From: Streptomyces resistomycificus
GTDB lineage: Bacteria; Actinomycetota; Actinomycetes; Streptomycetales; Streptomycetaceae
Assembly: GCF_001514265.1 (NCBI RefSeq)
Contig: NZ_KQ949000.1
Span: 124,001 to 188,000 of the forward strand
Direction of reading: 5' to 3'
DNA: 64,000 nucleotides
Shown here: positions 48,215-58,052 of the stretch, one piece after another
How positions within the stretch are numbered: position 1 is the first letter of the stretch
How the letters are laid out: every line of letters starts with the position of its first letter
Program-made: the position numbers and the translations under genes
The notes under the pieces: model-generated
What the model was told of the DNA's origin: nothing
Database searches by the model: none
What the model saw: the letters and a program-made list of their open reading frames with translations, nothing else

Positions 48215-48760
48215 CTAGTCGCCCAGCGTGCGGGCGAGTTCGGTGGTCGCCCGGGCGATCTCGGCGTCGTCCTCGGCCATCAGCCGCCGTAGCGCGCCGC
48301 GCCGGTCGCGGACGGCCTGCCGCGCCTCGCGCTCCCACACGACCGGGTTCTCCCGGTGGTTGAGCAGCTTGGGATAGACGGCGGCCGTGCTCTCCCACTG
48401 ACGGGCGTCGGCGATGCTCTTGAGCAGCTGGATGATCTCCGCACGGCAGGTCACGTGGGGTGACTGGGCCAGCTCCCAGAGGAAGGGGACCGTCGCGGCG
48501 GTGGCCTGCTCGACCACGAAGCCGTACTGGCAGATCCGCGCCCGCAGGTCGGCGAGGGCCGACCGGGCGGTCTTGGGATCACCCCAGGCGACGCTGCCCA
48601 GCAGGAGGGGGATGGCCGCGGCGCAGCCGGTGGAGTCCTGTATGTCCCGCCACGGCACGCGGTCCAGTGCCATGAGGGGGGTGGCCTTGGCCACCCCGGT
48701 CGGCGGCAGGCAGTCATCGGCGCGCTCGGTGCTCGGGAGGTGCGTCGGAGCGGTGCGCAT
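48215..48760 (-). CDS. HEAT-repeat-like hypothetical protein
   Basis: A 181-residue helical protein starting at ATG 48760 with GGAAAGG about 9 nt upstream. Helix pairs such as ICQYGFVVEQATAATVPFLW, LAQSPHVTCRAEIIQLLKSI and WEREARQAVRDRRGALRRLM suggest HEAT-like repeats. I have seen similar proteins in Streptomyces without a function. It is located just downstream of the anti-sigma-type ATPase gene on the same strand and could share its transcript. Confidence 0.7.
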   Translation of the reverse strand: MRTAPTHLPSTERADDCLPPTGVAKATPLMALDRVPWRDIQDSTGCAAAIPLLLGSVAWGDPKTARSALADLRARICQYGFVVEQATAATVPFLWELAQSPHVTCRAEIIQLLKSIADARQWESTAAVYPKLLNHRENPVVWEREARQAVRDRRGALRRLMAEDDAEIARATTELARTLGD

Positions 48761-48801
48761 GGCGTGGGGCCTTTCCGCGGCAGTCATGTCGGAGGGTCGG
48801 G

Positions 48802-49365
48802 TCAGGGGGGAGGGCAGGTCGACAGCCTGGCCCAGACGGTCTTGCCGGCCGGGGGCCGGAGGGTCCAGCCCCACTCGTCCGCCAGGGCGTCGACGATGAG
48901 CAGCCCGCGTCCGTGCTCCCGCAGGTCGGGGGCGTCGGCCGTGCACCTGGGTGTGTTCTCGCCTTGGTCGGAAACGGTGAGCACGACATGGTCGGGGCCG
49001 AGCAGGAGTCCCAGCCATACCTCGGTGTCACCCGCCGGCGAGCGCGGCACGGCGTGCGCCACGGCGTTGGCGGCCAGTTCGGTGATCACGAGGACCGCGT
49101 CGTCGCTGTGGTGCTCGAGCGACCAGCCACGCAGGGTGTCGCGGGTGAAGGCCCGGGCCAGGGCGAACCCCTCCCCGCTGCATCTGATGCGCAGTGCGGC
49201 GGAGTCGGGCACGCCGCCCGGGGACACGGGGCGCGAGGACGAGAGCACGCTCGGGTCGACCGGTCGCGGTCGCGGCGGAGGCCCACCGGTCACGGTCGCC
49301 GCTCCACCTGCTCCCGGCGCAGCCCGACCAGGCTCCCTGAGCACATGTTTCGCAGGTGATGACAC
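48802..49365 (-). CDS. Anti-sigma-type HATPase (ATP-binding regulator)
   Basis: A 187-residue protein with a GHKL ATPase domain in its C-terminal 130 residues: VITELAANAVAHAVPRSPAG (N box), LTVSDQGENTP (G1) and HGRGLLIVDALADEWGW (G2). Proteins of this type act as serine kinases or partners of anti-sigma antagonists. I chose GTG 49365 because GGGAG lies 6 nt upstream; a TTG at 49389 is possible. It is divergent from the DUF397/XRE pair, the arrangement known from WhiJ-like loci. Confidence 0.87.
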   Translation of the reverse strand: MSSPAKHVLREPGRAAPGAGGAATVTGGPPPRPRPVDPSVLSSSRPVSPGGVPDSAALRIRCSGEGFALARAFTRDTLRGWSLEHHSDDAVLVITELAANAVAHAVPRSPAGDTEVWLGLLLGPDHVVLTVSDQGENTPRCTADAPDLREHGRGLLIVDALADEWGWTLRPPAGKTVWARLSTCPPP

Positions 49366-49573
49366 GGCATCTCCCTGATGCGACGTCAAGACGGTGCGCC
49401 TCCCCGGGGGTTGACGCCGCAGCTATTATCCACGCTGAAGGCGCTCGCGTGCAATTGCACGAGAAATTGCACGCAAAAACCGGTGGGGCGGGAGGGGCCG
49501 ATGACACCCCGGTCCGGCCCGACCCGAGAGCCGTGGACGGCGCCCGCGAAAGAACGTGAACAGCTAGGAGAGT

Positions 49574-49807
49574 GTGGTGCCACCAGTGCAGAACGGAGTG
49601 CGGGCCAGCTCGTTGGACGCCCGCTGGATCAAGAGCAGGCACAGCAACGCCGAGGGCAACTGTGTCGAAGTGGCCACTCTGGTCGACGGGGGCGTCGCCG
49701 TGCGCAACTCCCGTTACCCCGACGGGCCCGCCCTGGTCTACACGCCGGCCGAGGTGGCGGCGTTCGTCGCGGGCGCGAAGGAGGGCGAGTTCGACCACCT
49801 GCTGTGA
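49574..49807 (+). CDS. DUF397 protein
   Basis: A 77-residue protein with the DUF397 pattern ARWIKSRHSNAEGNCVEVAT, VAVRNSRYPDG and a terminal FVAGAKEGEFDHLL. GTG start behind AGGAG (two further GTGs overlap). In Streptomyces these small proteins are encoded next to XRE-DUF5753 regulators and are thought to bind or counteract them, as described for the whiJ locus. The partner gene follows after 133 nt. Confidence 0.93.
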   Translation: MVPPVQNGVRASSLDARWIKSRHSNAEGNCVEVATLVDGGVAVRNSRYPDGPALVYTPAEVAAFVAGAKEGEFDHLL

Positions 49808-49940
49808 GGGAGTTCGGCCTCCCTGCCGTGAGCTCCCCGACCGGAGGGGTCAACTCCCTTCTGTACACGGGCGGATGCGTTGCGACACGATGGGGTGCGA
49901 TAGTGTAAGTCGTCTCTATGCCGGTTCACTGGGAGTCTTG

Positions 49941-50858
49941 ATGTCCGCCGAGTCGCAGCGCATCTCCCGACTGCAGCCGTATCTGGACCGGCCCGAGCCG
50001 GCCCCCACCCTGCTGAAGATGCTGGTCGGCGTGCAGTTGGCGGGTTTCCGCGAGGATGCCCGTCTGTCCCAGGAGCAGGCGGCGCGGGCCCTCGGGTTCA
50101 GCCCGGCGAAGCTGTCGCGCATCGAGTCGGGCAAGGGCCGGCGGCCCCCGGCGGAGGTCGACGTCCGCGCACTGCTGGAGCTGTACGGCACCGAGGACTA
50201 CGAGGTTTCGGTGCTGCTGAAGTTGCTGCAGCGTGCCGGTGAGCCGGGATGGTGGCAGCGTTACGACAAGCGGCTGATGCCGGAGTGGTTCGACCGGCTG
50301 GTCGGCCTGCAGGAGGCGGCGGCCGCGATCCGCACGTTCGAGATCCAGTACGTGCCCGGACTGCTGCAGACCCCGGAGTACACCCGGGCGGTGGTGGAGC
50401 GCGGTCTGCCTGCCGCGGCCGCCGGCGAGGTCCGGCGTCGGGTGGAGCTGCGCACCCGGCGGGCGGAGCTGTTGCTGCGCGCGGACGCGCCGCAGCTGTG
50501 GGCGGTCATCGACGAGTCGGTCCTGCTGCGTGTCCTGGGCAGCCGTGACGTCATGCGGGAGCAGCTCCAGCACCTCGTGCGGATGGCCCAGCGTCCCAAC
50601 GTGACCGTGCAGATCGTGCCGTTGGACGTCACCAACGCCTCGGCGCCGTCCATCCCGATCACGTATCTCCGCTTCGGCGGCCTGGACCTGCCCGACGTCG
50701 TCTACCTCGAGCACATCAAGAGCGCGAACTTCCTCGAGGACCGCGACGAGACGGAGGAGTACCGGCTGGCGCTGGACCGCCTGGCCGACGAGGCACTCGA
50801 ACCCCGTGACTCCCTGAAGCTACTGCGCGAGACGATGGAGCAGCGCTACGGCGCGTGA
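49941..50858 (+). CDS. XRE-family regulator with DUF5753 (WhiJ-like)
   Basis: A 305-residue regulator starting at ATG 49941 with GGGAG 6 nt upstream. Residues about 25-85 are the helix-turn-helix (LAGFREDARLSQEQAARALG, FSPAKLSRIESGKGRRPPAE). The rest is DUF5753: YVPGLLQTPEYTRAVVERGL, LWAVIDESVLLRVLGSRDVM, PNVTVQIVPLDVTNASAPSI. Such regulators occur in many copies in Streptomyces, and some control differentiation. With the DUF397 gene and divergent ATPase it forms a complete WhiJ-like cassette. A hairpin follows. Confidence 0.94.
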   Translation: MSAESQRISRLQPYLDRPEPAPTLLKMLVGVQLAGFREDARLSQEQAARALGFSPAKLSRIESGKGRRPPAEVDVRALLELYGTEDYEVSVLLKLLQRAGEPGWWQRYDKRLMPEWFDRLVGLQEAAAAIRTFEIQYVPGLLQTPEYTRAVVERGLPAAAAGEVRRRVELRTRRAELLLRADAPQLWAVIDESVLLRVLGSRDVMREQLQHLVRMAQRPNVTVQIVPLDVTNASAPSIPITYLRFGGLDLPDVVYLEHIKSANFLEDRDETEEYRLALDRLADEALEPRDSLKLLRETMEQRYGA

Positions 50859-50865
50859 GACGGAA

Positions 50866-50896
50866 AACGCCCCTCGACGCACTGTCGAGGGGCGTT
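50866..50896. terminator. Bidirectional hairpin terminator
   Basis: Perfect 13-bp stem (50866-50878 and 50884-50896) with a 5-nt loop between the convergent regulator and methyltransferase genes. Confidence 0.88.
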
Positions 50897-50922
50897 CGTG
50901 TTCTCCGGGCGGTGACTGTGCC

Positions 50923-51741
50923 CTAACGGAGTCGACCCACGCCGCCGAACTCGATCCACTCGTGGGTGAGCTGACGGGGCGCCACCTCCGAGTCCGGACG
51001 CCAGGTGGATACCTCGACCAGGCCAGGGTCGAGGATGTCCAGACCCTCGAACCACTCGGCGACGTCCTTCGGTTCACGGACCCGGCCCCAGTGGCCCTGG
51101 GTCGCCTGGTCCATGAAGTCGGTGACGAACTTGCGGACCTCGGGGTCCTCGCTGACCAGCTGGCACATCAGCATGAAGCTGCCGGGCGCCAGACGGTCGG
51201 CCACCCGGCGGGCCAGGGCGAGGGGGCCGTCCGTCTCGCTGTCGGGGATGCAGTGCATCACCGAGTTGAAGAGCACCGCGACCGGCTGGTCGAAGTCGAT
51301 CAGCCGCTGCGTCTCGGCGTGCGAGAAGATCGCCTCGGTCTCGCGCATGTCCGCGTGGATGACCGCGGTACGTTCGTCCTGCTCGAGCAGCGCGCGGCCG
51401 TGGACGAGCACCATCGGATCGTTGTCGACGTAGACGACGCGCGACTCGGGGTCGATGCGCTGGGCGACCTGGTGGACGTTGTCCTGGGTCGGCAGGCCGG
51501 ATCCGTGGTCCAGGAACTGCCGGATCCCGTGCTCCGCCGCCAGCGTCTTGACCACCCGCTGCAGGAAGCGCCTGTTGTTCACCGCCAGTCGGCGCGTGCT
51601 GGGGACGACCTTGTCGAGTTCCTCGCACGCCGCCCGGTCGGCCGCGTAGTTGTCCTTGCCGCCCAGATAGTGGTCGTACATACGGGCGGCCGTCGGCACC
51701 GTGGCGTCGATCGACGTGGACAGCTTGTTACCGGTCTCCAT
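50923..51741 (-). CDS. SAM-dependent methyltransferase, DUF574 type
   Basis: A 272-residue protein of the actinobacterial DUF574 group: ARMYDHYLGGKDNYAADRAA, FLDHGSGLPTQDNVHQVAQR (SAM site), RVVYVDNDPMVLVHGRALL and VLFNSVMHCIPD. These proteins have a methyltransferase fold but mostly unknown substrates, and are often encoded near DUF397/XRE regulators, as here. ATG 51741 has GGGGGAAAG upstream; a start 9 codons earlier is possible. Confidence 0.9.
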   Translation of the reverse strand: METGNKLSTSIDATVPTAARMYDHYLGGKDNYAADRAACEELDKVVPSTRRLAVNNRRFLQRVVKTLAAEHGIRQFLDHGSGLPTQDNVHQVAQRIDPESRVVYVDNDPMVLVHGRALLEQDERTAVIHADMRETEAIFSHAETQRLIDFDQPVAVLFNSVMHCIPDSETDGPLALARRVADRLAPGSFMLMCQLVSEDPEVRKFVTDFMDQATQGHWGRVREPKDVAEWFEGLDILDPGLVEVSTWRPDSEVAPRQLTHEWIEFGGVGRLR

Positions 51742-51884
51742 CTTTCCCCCAGCTTCGTGCCACGCCAACTGGCCCGGCAGGACAGGGAGTCCATCCTAGG
51801 GACCGGACGTTTGCCGATGCCAGTCCACGTCCGGTCCGTCCGGGTAAGAACGCCACGAGAGCCGCCGATGAAACGGTTCTGCGC

Positions 51885-52742
51885 TCAGGCGGCGTCCAGT
51901 TCCGCGAGTTCGCCCGCGGTGAGGACGAGGTCGACGGCCGCGGCCGAGTCGCGGATCGTCTCGGGCCGGCTCGCGCCCGGGATGGGCACCACGACCGGCG
52001 ACTTGGCGAGCATCCAGGCCAGGCACACGCGCTGCGGGCTGACCCCGTGAACCTCGGCGATCCTCGCGAACGGGGCGTGGGCCGAGCCCAGTTCACCCGC
52101 CCGGGAGATGCCGCCGAGCGGGCTCCAGGGCAGGAAGGCGATGCCGAGTTCGTCGCACAGGCGCAGTTCGGGCTCGCTGGAGCGGAAGGCCGGGGAGAAC
52201 TGGTTCTGTACGGCGACCAGTCGGCCGCCGAGGATTCTGTTCGCCTGCCTGATCTGTTCCGGGTCGGCGTTGGAGATCCCCGCCATGCGGATCTTCCCCT
52301 CGTCGAGGAGTTCGCGGATCGCGCCGAGGGACTCCGCGTACGGCACCCTCGGGTCGGGGCGGTGGAACTGGTAGAGGCCGACGGCCTCCACGCCGAGCCG
52401 GGTCAGCGAGGCCTCACAGGCCTCCTTGAGGTGGCGGGGGCTGCCGTCCCGGGTCCAGCTGCCGTCGCCGGGACGCAGGTGCCCGCCCTTGGTCGCGACC
52501 AGCACCTCAGCGCCCCGGTCGTGCGAGGCGAGGGCCTTGGCGATCAGGCTCTCGTTGTGACCGACCTCGTCGGCGTGGAGGTGGTAGGCGTCGGCGGTGT
52601 CGATCAGGGTGAGGCCGGCGTCGAGGGCCGCGTGGATCGTGGCGAGGGAGCGCGCCTCGTCCGGCCGCCCCTCGATCGACATGGGCATCGCGCCCAGGCC
52701 GATCGCGCTGACTTCGACGTCACCGATGCGGCGAGTGTGCAT
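51885..52742 (-). CDS. Aldo/keto reductase
   Basis: A 285-residue NADPH-dependent reductase. The AKR tetrad is visible: DTADAYH (Asp, Tyr), ATKGGH (Lys) and LYQFHRPD (His). The substrate loop and the C-terminal cofactor motif VVPIPGASRPETIRDSA complete the family pattern. The start ATG 52742 follows AAAGAGGT. It is probably monocistronic. The physiological substrate cannot be told from sequence. Confidence 0.92.
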   Translation of the reverse strand: MHTRRIGDVEVSAIGLGAMPMSIEGRPDEARSLATIHAALDAGLTLIDTADAYHLHADEVGHNESLIAKALASHDRGAEVLVATKGGHLRPGDGSWTRDGSPRHLKEACEASLTRLGVEAVGLYQFHRPDPRVPYAESLGAIRELLDEGKIRMAGISNADPEQIRQANRILGGRLVAVQNQFSPAFRSSEPELRLCDELGIAFLPWSPLGGISRAGELGSAHAPFARIAEVHGVSPQRVCLAWMLAKSPVVVPIPGASRPETIRDSAAAVDLVLTAGELAELDAA

Positions 52743-52930
52743 GGCTCGTGACCTCTTTCGGCTCTCGCGCGGTACGGAAGGCGTCGTCGCGCCGGGCGGG
52801 GGCGCGGCGGCGCGGGACGGTCTCCAGCCTCGCTGGCCGGGTCACGAAGGTCCAATAGAAGAACGAGAACGGATTCAGCAGCCGGGGCGCTGAATCCCCG
52901 GCGGGCCGCTCCCTGCTCATCCGGTCGTCC

Positions 52931-52986
52931 GGCACCGAGCCGCCCCGGCCCCTGCAGGTCGGCAGGGGCCGGGGCGGCTCGGTGCC
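52931..52986 (-). terminator. Very strong hairpin terminator of the ABC operon
   Basis: Perfect 25-bp inverted repeat (52931-52955 and 52962-52986) with a 6-nt loop, starting 4 nt after the stop of the binding-protein gene. It is the longest perfect stem I found in the window. Confidence 0.93.
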
Positions 52987-52990
52987 GGAC

Positions 52991-54265
52991 TCAGGAGCTG
53001 CGTGAGGCCAGGTACTCCTCGACTCCGGGAGCCCGGTGCGCCTCCTCCACGCCCACGAGTCCGCCGACCGCCTTCCGGTCGGGCCGCAGCACGTAGGTGG
53101 ACAGGCTCGCGGGGCGGGCGACGTCGGAGAAGTCCTGCGGGCTGCCGAGACCGGTGTCGGCGTTCTTCTGCGCGCGATGGGCCGCGACCACGTCCTCGCG
53201 GGCCAGGCTGCCCGCCTCGCAGGCCTTCTTCAGGTCGGCGCCCAGGAGCTGGGCGGCGTTGTACCCGGACAGCACTCCGGAGTCGACCGGGGAGCCGGGG
53301 TACTTCTTCTCGTACGCGCTGACCATGCGGCGTACCCCGGGAAGTTCGGAGCTGACCGCCGGGGCGGCGCTCACCACGTGCAGCATGCCCTCCAGTGCGG
53401 CCGCCGCGGGCGTCTTCATGAGCTGGGGCGCGTAGCCCGGTGCGCTGCTGACGATCGGCACGCGCAGCCCCCGGGAGGCGGCAACCCCGGTCAGCGAGGC
53501 CGTCTGGGCCGGGCCCGCGCTGATCAGGACGGCCTTCACGCCCGCCTTGCGCAGCGCGGACACCTGCGCGGACAGATCCGTGTCGGTCGCCTTGATCTTC
53601 TGGTCGACGATCTTCAGGCCGGCCTGCTCCGCCGCCCAGCGGGAGCCTTCCAGCGCGTTGGTCCCGTAGTCGCCCTCGAAGTACACGTGGCCGATCGTGT
53701 CGCCCTTGCCGAGTTTCTTCGCGCGGGTGAGGAAGTCGACGGCGGCGATCATGTCGACGTCGTAGGTGGTGCCCAGTACCTGCACGGAGTCCTTGCCGAG
53801 CAGGGAGGCCGCCCAGGCCTGCGGGAAGGTCAGCAGGCGGTCACGCTCGATGTCGTCGAGGAGCGCGGCGACCACGGGCGACCCGATGACCTGGGGCAGC
53901 GCCACCACGTCCGCCGAGATGTCGGCGTAGGCGGCGACGGCCTTCTGTACGTCGTAGCCGTGGTCCTTGACGACGATCTCGACGTCCCGGCCGCAGACGC
54001 CGCCCTTGGCGTTGGTCTCGTCGGCCCACATCTTCTGGGCCTGCACGATGCTCTTGCCGAGGGTGGCGTAGGGGCCGGTCAGATCGGTGAGCGCGCCCAG
54101 CCGGACGGTGTCGTCGGTGACACCGGGCCCCGCCTTCACGCCGTCGGCCGCGTCGCCGGTGCTCTGATCACCGGCCTTGGAGCTGCAGCCCGCCATCAGC
54201 AGGGCCACGGCCACGGCGGTGGCGATCCCGGTGAGGCGGCGGTTGCTGTGGTGCGTGACGTTCAC
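52991..54265 (-). CDS. Branched-chain amino-acid-type ABC transporter binding lipoprotein
   Basis: A 424-residue extracellular lipoprotein. The signal peptide ends with the lipobox LLMAGC (Cys26). The mature part is a Leu/Ile/Val-binding-type fold: TDDTVRLGALTDLTGPYATL, WADETNAKGGVCGRDVEIVV, VYFEGDYGTNALEG, KAVLISAGPAQTASL. Members bind amino acids, amides or urea. It is the last gene of the operon and overlaps the upstream permease gene by 4 nt (ATGA), which is unusual since binding-protein genes often come first. A strong hairpin follows. Confidence 0.93.
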   Translation of the reverse strand: MNVTHHSNRRLTGIATAVAVALLMAGCSSKAGDQSTGDAADGVKAGPGVTDDTVRLGALTDLTGPYATLGKSIVQAQKMWADETNAKGGVCGRDVEIVVKDHGYDVQKAVAAYADISADVVALPQVIGSPVVAALLDDIERDRLLTFPQAWAASLLGKDSVQVLGTTYDVDMIAAVDFLTRAKKLGKGDTIGHVYFEGDYGTNALEGSRWAAEQAGLKIVDQKIKATDTDLSAQVSALRKAGVKAVLISAGPAQTASLTGVAASRGLRVPIVSSAPGYAPQLMKTPAAAALEGMLHVVSAAPAVSSELPGVRRMVSAYEKKYPGSPVDSGVLSGYNAAQLLGADLKKACEAGSLAREDVVAAHRAQKNADTGLGSPQDFSDVARPASLSTYVLRPDRKAVGGLVGVEEAHRAPGVEEYLASRSS

Positions 54266-55380
54266 GGGGTGTGCTCCTTGGCTCGTACGGCTGGGGTGGA
54301 CGCGGGGGATGAGGTCGGGGTGCGCGGTGGACGTTCGCGGGGCCGCCGGGCGCGCAGGCGGCGGGTCACACCGCGCAGGCCGTCGGGCGCGTACAGCAGG
54401 ACCAGGACGATCGCGGCGCCGTAGAGGTAGCGGGCCGCCTCGGTGGGGCCGACCGCGCCGTCCGCCGCTCCCGGCGCCGCGACCAGGGGGAGCTGGTCGG
54501 CGTAGCGGGCCATCAGCAGGGGCAGCGCGGTCACGAAGACGGCTCCGGCGGTGGCTCCGGCCACGGAACCGAGACCGCCGACGACGATCATGGCGAGATA
54601 GTCGACGGACAGTGCCAGGGCGAAGTAGTCCGGTACGACACGGCGGAACGCGAGGGCCAGGAGCACTCCGGCGAGGCCCGCGTACATCGAGGACACCACG
54701 AAGGCCGCCGAGCGGTACCGGGCCACGTGCACGCCCATCACCGCCGCCGCGGTCTCGCTGTCGCGCAGCGCCGCGAGGGCACGGCCGGGGCGGCCGCGCA
54801 GCAGGCCGCGGGCCGTGAACCAGGTGAGTGCGAACAGGGCCAGGCCGAGGTACCAGAGCCGTTCCGCGGACCCGAACGGCACGCCGAGCAGGACCGGTTG
54901 GGGATCGGAGTCGGTGAAGCCCGGCAGTGGCGGGACCGAGCGGCCGTTGAATCCGCCGGTGACGGAGTCCGCGGTCAGCAGGACGTGGTGGCCGAGGAAC
55001 ACCAGCGCGAGTGTGGCCACGCCCAGGTAGATGCCGCGCACCCGGCCGGCGACGGGGCTGAACAGCCCGCCCGCCGCCCCGGCGAGCAGCACGGCCAGCA
55101 CGAGGGCGAGCGCGGGCGGGAGACCCGGGCCCGGCTCACCCGCGAGCCACACGTATCCGTACGCGCCCACGGCGAGGAAGAAGGCGTGGCCGAGGGAGAG
55201 TTGTCCCGCGGTCCCGGTCAGCAGGCCGAGGCCGACGGCGCCGATGGCGGCCGCCAGGGAGAACAGGCCGATGCGCAGCCAGAAGGCGTCCAGGTAGAAG
55301 GGCAGGACGCACAGGACGACGACGGGAAGGAACCTTCTCCCCCAGAGCCGGGCCCGGGCGCGGATCATGGGATCAGACAC
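54262..55380 (-). CDS. livM: ABC transporter permease LivM-type
   Basis: A 372-residue permease with about 9-10 membrane helices. TAGQLSLGHAFFLAVGAYGY, the cytoplasmic loop ALRDSETAAAVMGVHVARYR (ATPase contact) and YFALALSVDYLAMIVVGGLG are characteristic of LivM/UrtC. Starts at GTG 55380, overlapping the LivH stop by 8 nt. The C-terminal 30 residues are basic and Pro/Arg-rich. It pairs with LivH to form the channel. Confidence 0.93.
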   Translation of the reverse strand: MSDPMIRARARLWGRRFLPVVVLCVLPFYLDAFWLRIGLFSLAAAIGAVGLGLLTGTAGQLSLGHAFFLAVGAYGYVWLAGEPGPGLPPALALVLAVLLAGAAGGLFSPVAGRVRGIYLGVATLALVFLGHHVLLTADSVTGGFNGRSVPPLPGFTDSDPQPVLLGVPFGSAERLWYLGLALFALTWFTARGLLRGRPGRALAALRDSETAAAVMGVHVARYRSAAFVVSSMYAGLAGVLLALAFRRVVPDYFALALSVDYLAMIVVGGLGSVAGATAGAVFVTALPLLMARYADQLPLVAAPGAADGAVGPTEAARYLYGAAIVLVLLYAPDGLRGVTRRLRARRPRERPPRTPTSSPASTPAVRAKEHTP

Positions 55381-56269
55381 GTGCCGCTCCCTTCGTGCCG
55401 AAGAGGCCGGTGGGCCGCACGAGCAGCACCAGCACCATCACGGCGTACGGGGCGACGTCGCCGAACCCCTCGCCCAGGACGTGCAGTTCGGACTGGTAGC
55501 CGGCGACCAGAGCCTCGGTCAGGCCGATCAGCATGCTGCCGGCCAGGGCACCGGCCGGTGAGGTCATACCGCCGAGGATCGCGGCCGGGAAGGCCTTGAG
55601 GGCGATCTGCCCGGTGGTGCGTTCCAGCCCCGGCGCCGGGAACGCGACCAGGAACACGGCGGCCAGCGCGGCGAGGGCGCCCGCCAGGCACCAGGCGAGG
55701 GCGCGCACCCGGGACAGCCGTACGCCCATCAGGGCGGCCGCCTCCACGTCCTCGGCCGCCGCCCGCAGGGACAGCCCCCAGGCGGTGAACCGGAACAGGG
55801 CGAAGACCGCGCCGATGACCACGGCCGAGACGACGACCGCGGCGAGCCTGCTGTCGGCGACGGTGACCGGCCCCAGGTCGCGCACCGAGTCGCCCCAGGG
55901 GTCGCCCAGGGACAGCAGGTCGCCTCCGATCCGCCGGGCCAGGTCGGTGACCAGGACGATGTCGATGCCGATGGTCACGATGGTCTGCACATGGGCGGCG
56001 TGCGGATCGGGTTCGCCGCGCTGGAGCAGGAGGCGGTCGAGCGCTCCGGCCACGGCCGCCGTCACCAGCACGGCGAGGGCCAGGGCGCCGGCGAAGCCGA
56101 GGTCGTCGTGCCAGACCGCGGTGAGATAGCCGCCGAGCAGGAGCAGGGAGCCGTGAGCGAAGTTCAGTACGCCCGACGCCTTGAAGATGACGACGAAGCC
56201 GAGGGCCACGAGGGCGTAGACCGAGCCGAGGGCAAGGCCGTTGAGGAGGTTGTCGAGGAGGCCGGTCAT
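55373..56269 (-). CDS. livH: ABC transporter permease LivH-type
   Basis: A 298-residue permease with about 8 helices. LLNGLALGSVYALVALGFVV and NFAHGSLLLLGGYLTAV are the N-terminal LivH signature; RAAAEDVEAAALMGVRLSRV is the ATPase-coupling loop and KAFPAAILGGMTSPAGALAG the C-terminal family motif. Starts at ATG 56269 overlapping the LivG stop (ATGA). Confidence 0.94.
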   Translation of the reverse strand: MTGLLDNLLNGLALGSVYALVALGFVVIFKASGVLNFAHGSLLLLGGYLTAVWHDDLGFAGALALAVLVTAAVAGALDRLLLQRGEPDPHAAHVQTIVTIGIDIVLVTDLARRIGGDLLSLGDPWGDSVRDLGPVTVADSRLAAVVVSAVVIGAVFALFRFTAWGLSLRAAAEDVEAAALMGVRLSRVRALAWCLAGALAALAAVFLVAFPAPGLERTTGQIALKAFPAAILGGMTSPAGALAGSMLIGLTEALVAGYQSELHVLGEGFGDVAPYAVMVLVLLVRPTGLFGTKGAARV

Positions 56270-57077
56270 GCCACGTCCTCCTGTGCCGTGTCGGTGCCGA
56301 GGTAGGCGCGCAGCACCTCGGGGTCGCCACGGACCTCGTCGGGCGTGCCGTGGGCGATGCGGCGGCCGAAGTCGAGGACCGTGACCTCGTCGGCGAGGCG
56401 CATGACCAGGCCCATGTCGTGCTCCACGAGGACGACGGACAGGCCGAGTTCGGCGCGGACGTCCCGCACGGCCTCGGCGGTCCGGGCGCGCTCGGCTGCG
56501 TTCATGCCGGCCACGGGCTCGTCGAGCAGCAGCACGCTCGGTTCCAGGCACAGGGCCCGGGCGAACTCCACGCGCTTGCGGTCGCCGTACGACAGCAGCG
56601 CGACCGGTGTGTCGAAGTGCGCCTCCAGTCCGGTGAGTTCGGCGATCTCACGGGCCCTCGCCAGGTGTTCGCGCTGTTCGCGCACGACCCACGGCAGGCG
56701 CAGGGCGCTGGCGGCGAAGCCCGCGCGGGAGTGCAGGTGGCGGCCGAGCATGAGGTTGTCGGCGACGGTTCCCTCCGTGGTGACGATGTTCTGGAACGTC
56801 CGGGCCACGCCCAGGGCGGCGATCCGGTGCGGGGCGAGCCGGGACAGTTCCGCGTCACCGAGCGTGACGTCGCCGGCGGCGGGCCGGCACAGGCCGGACA
56901 GGACGTTGAAGCAGGTGGACTTGCCCGCGCCGTTGGGTCCGATGAGCGCGTGCACCGAGCCGGGGGACACGGTGAAGGACACATCGTCGAGCGCGGTGAG
57001 TCCGGCGAAGCGCACGGTGACGTCCCGTACCCGCAGCACGGGTGGTCCGGCGGTTCGAGAACGGGGTGCGGGGGTGC

Positions 57078-57081
<4 letters not shown>
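56266..57081 (-). CDS. livG: ABC transporter ATPase LivG-type
   Basis: A 271-residue ATPase: Walker A GPNGAGKST, Q-loop RTFQNIVTTEGTVADNLMLG, a signature sequence LSYGDRKRVEFARAL, Walker B VLLLDEPVAGMN and the switch His in LVEHDMGLVM. The signature is LSYGD rather than LSGGQ, which is usual for LivG. Starts at GTG 57081, overlapping the LivF stop by 4 nt. Confidence 0.94.
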
Positions 57082-57881
<800 letters not shown>

Positions 57882-58052
57882 CGCGGCTCCTCGTATCCGT
57901 GCCGGGGGGCACGGGCTGCGGGGGAAGGGGAGCTCACGACAGCACGGGCGTCGGCCGCCGGTACAGGACTTGGGGCGCGGTCGCTGCGCCGTCCCAGTGC
58001 CCGCCCCTACCCCCTGTGCGGGCGCCCAGGGGATACGGGGACGGCGGTGTCC

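Noticed and set aside
50923..51741. The missing graspetide methyltransferase
   Set aside because: It is a DUF574-type protein, not PIMT-like, lies 4 kb from tgmB on the other strand and is grouped with the DUF397/XRE cassette.
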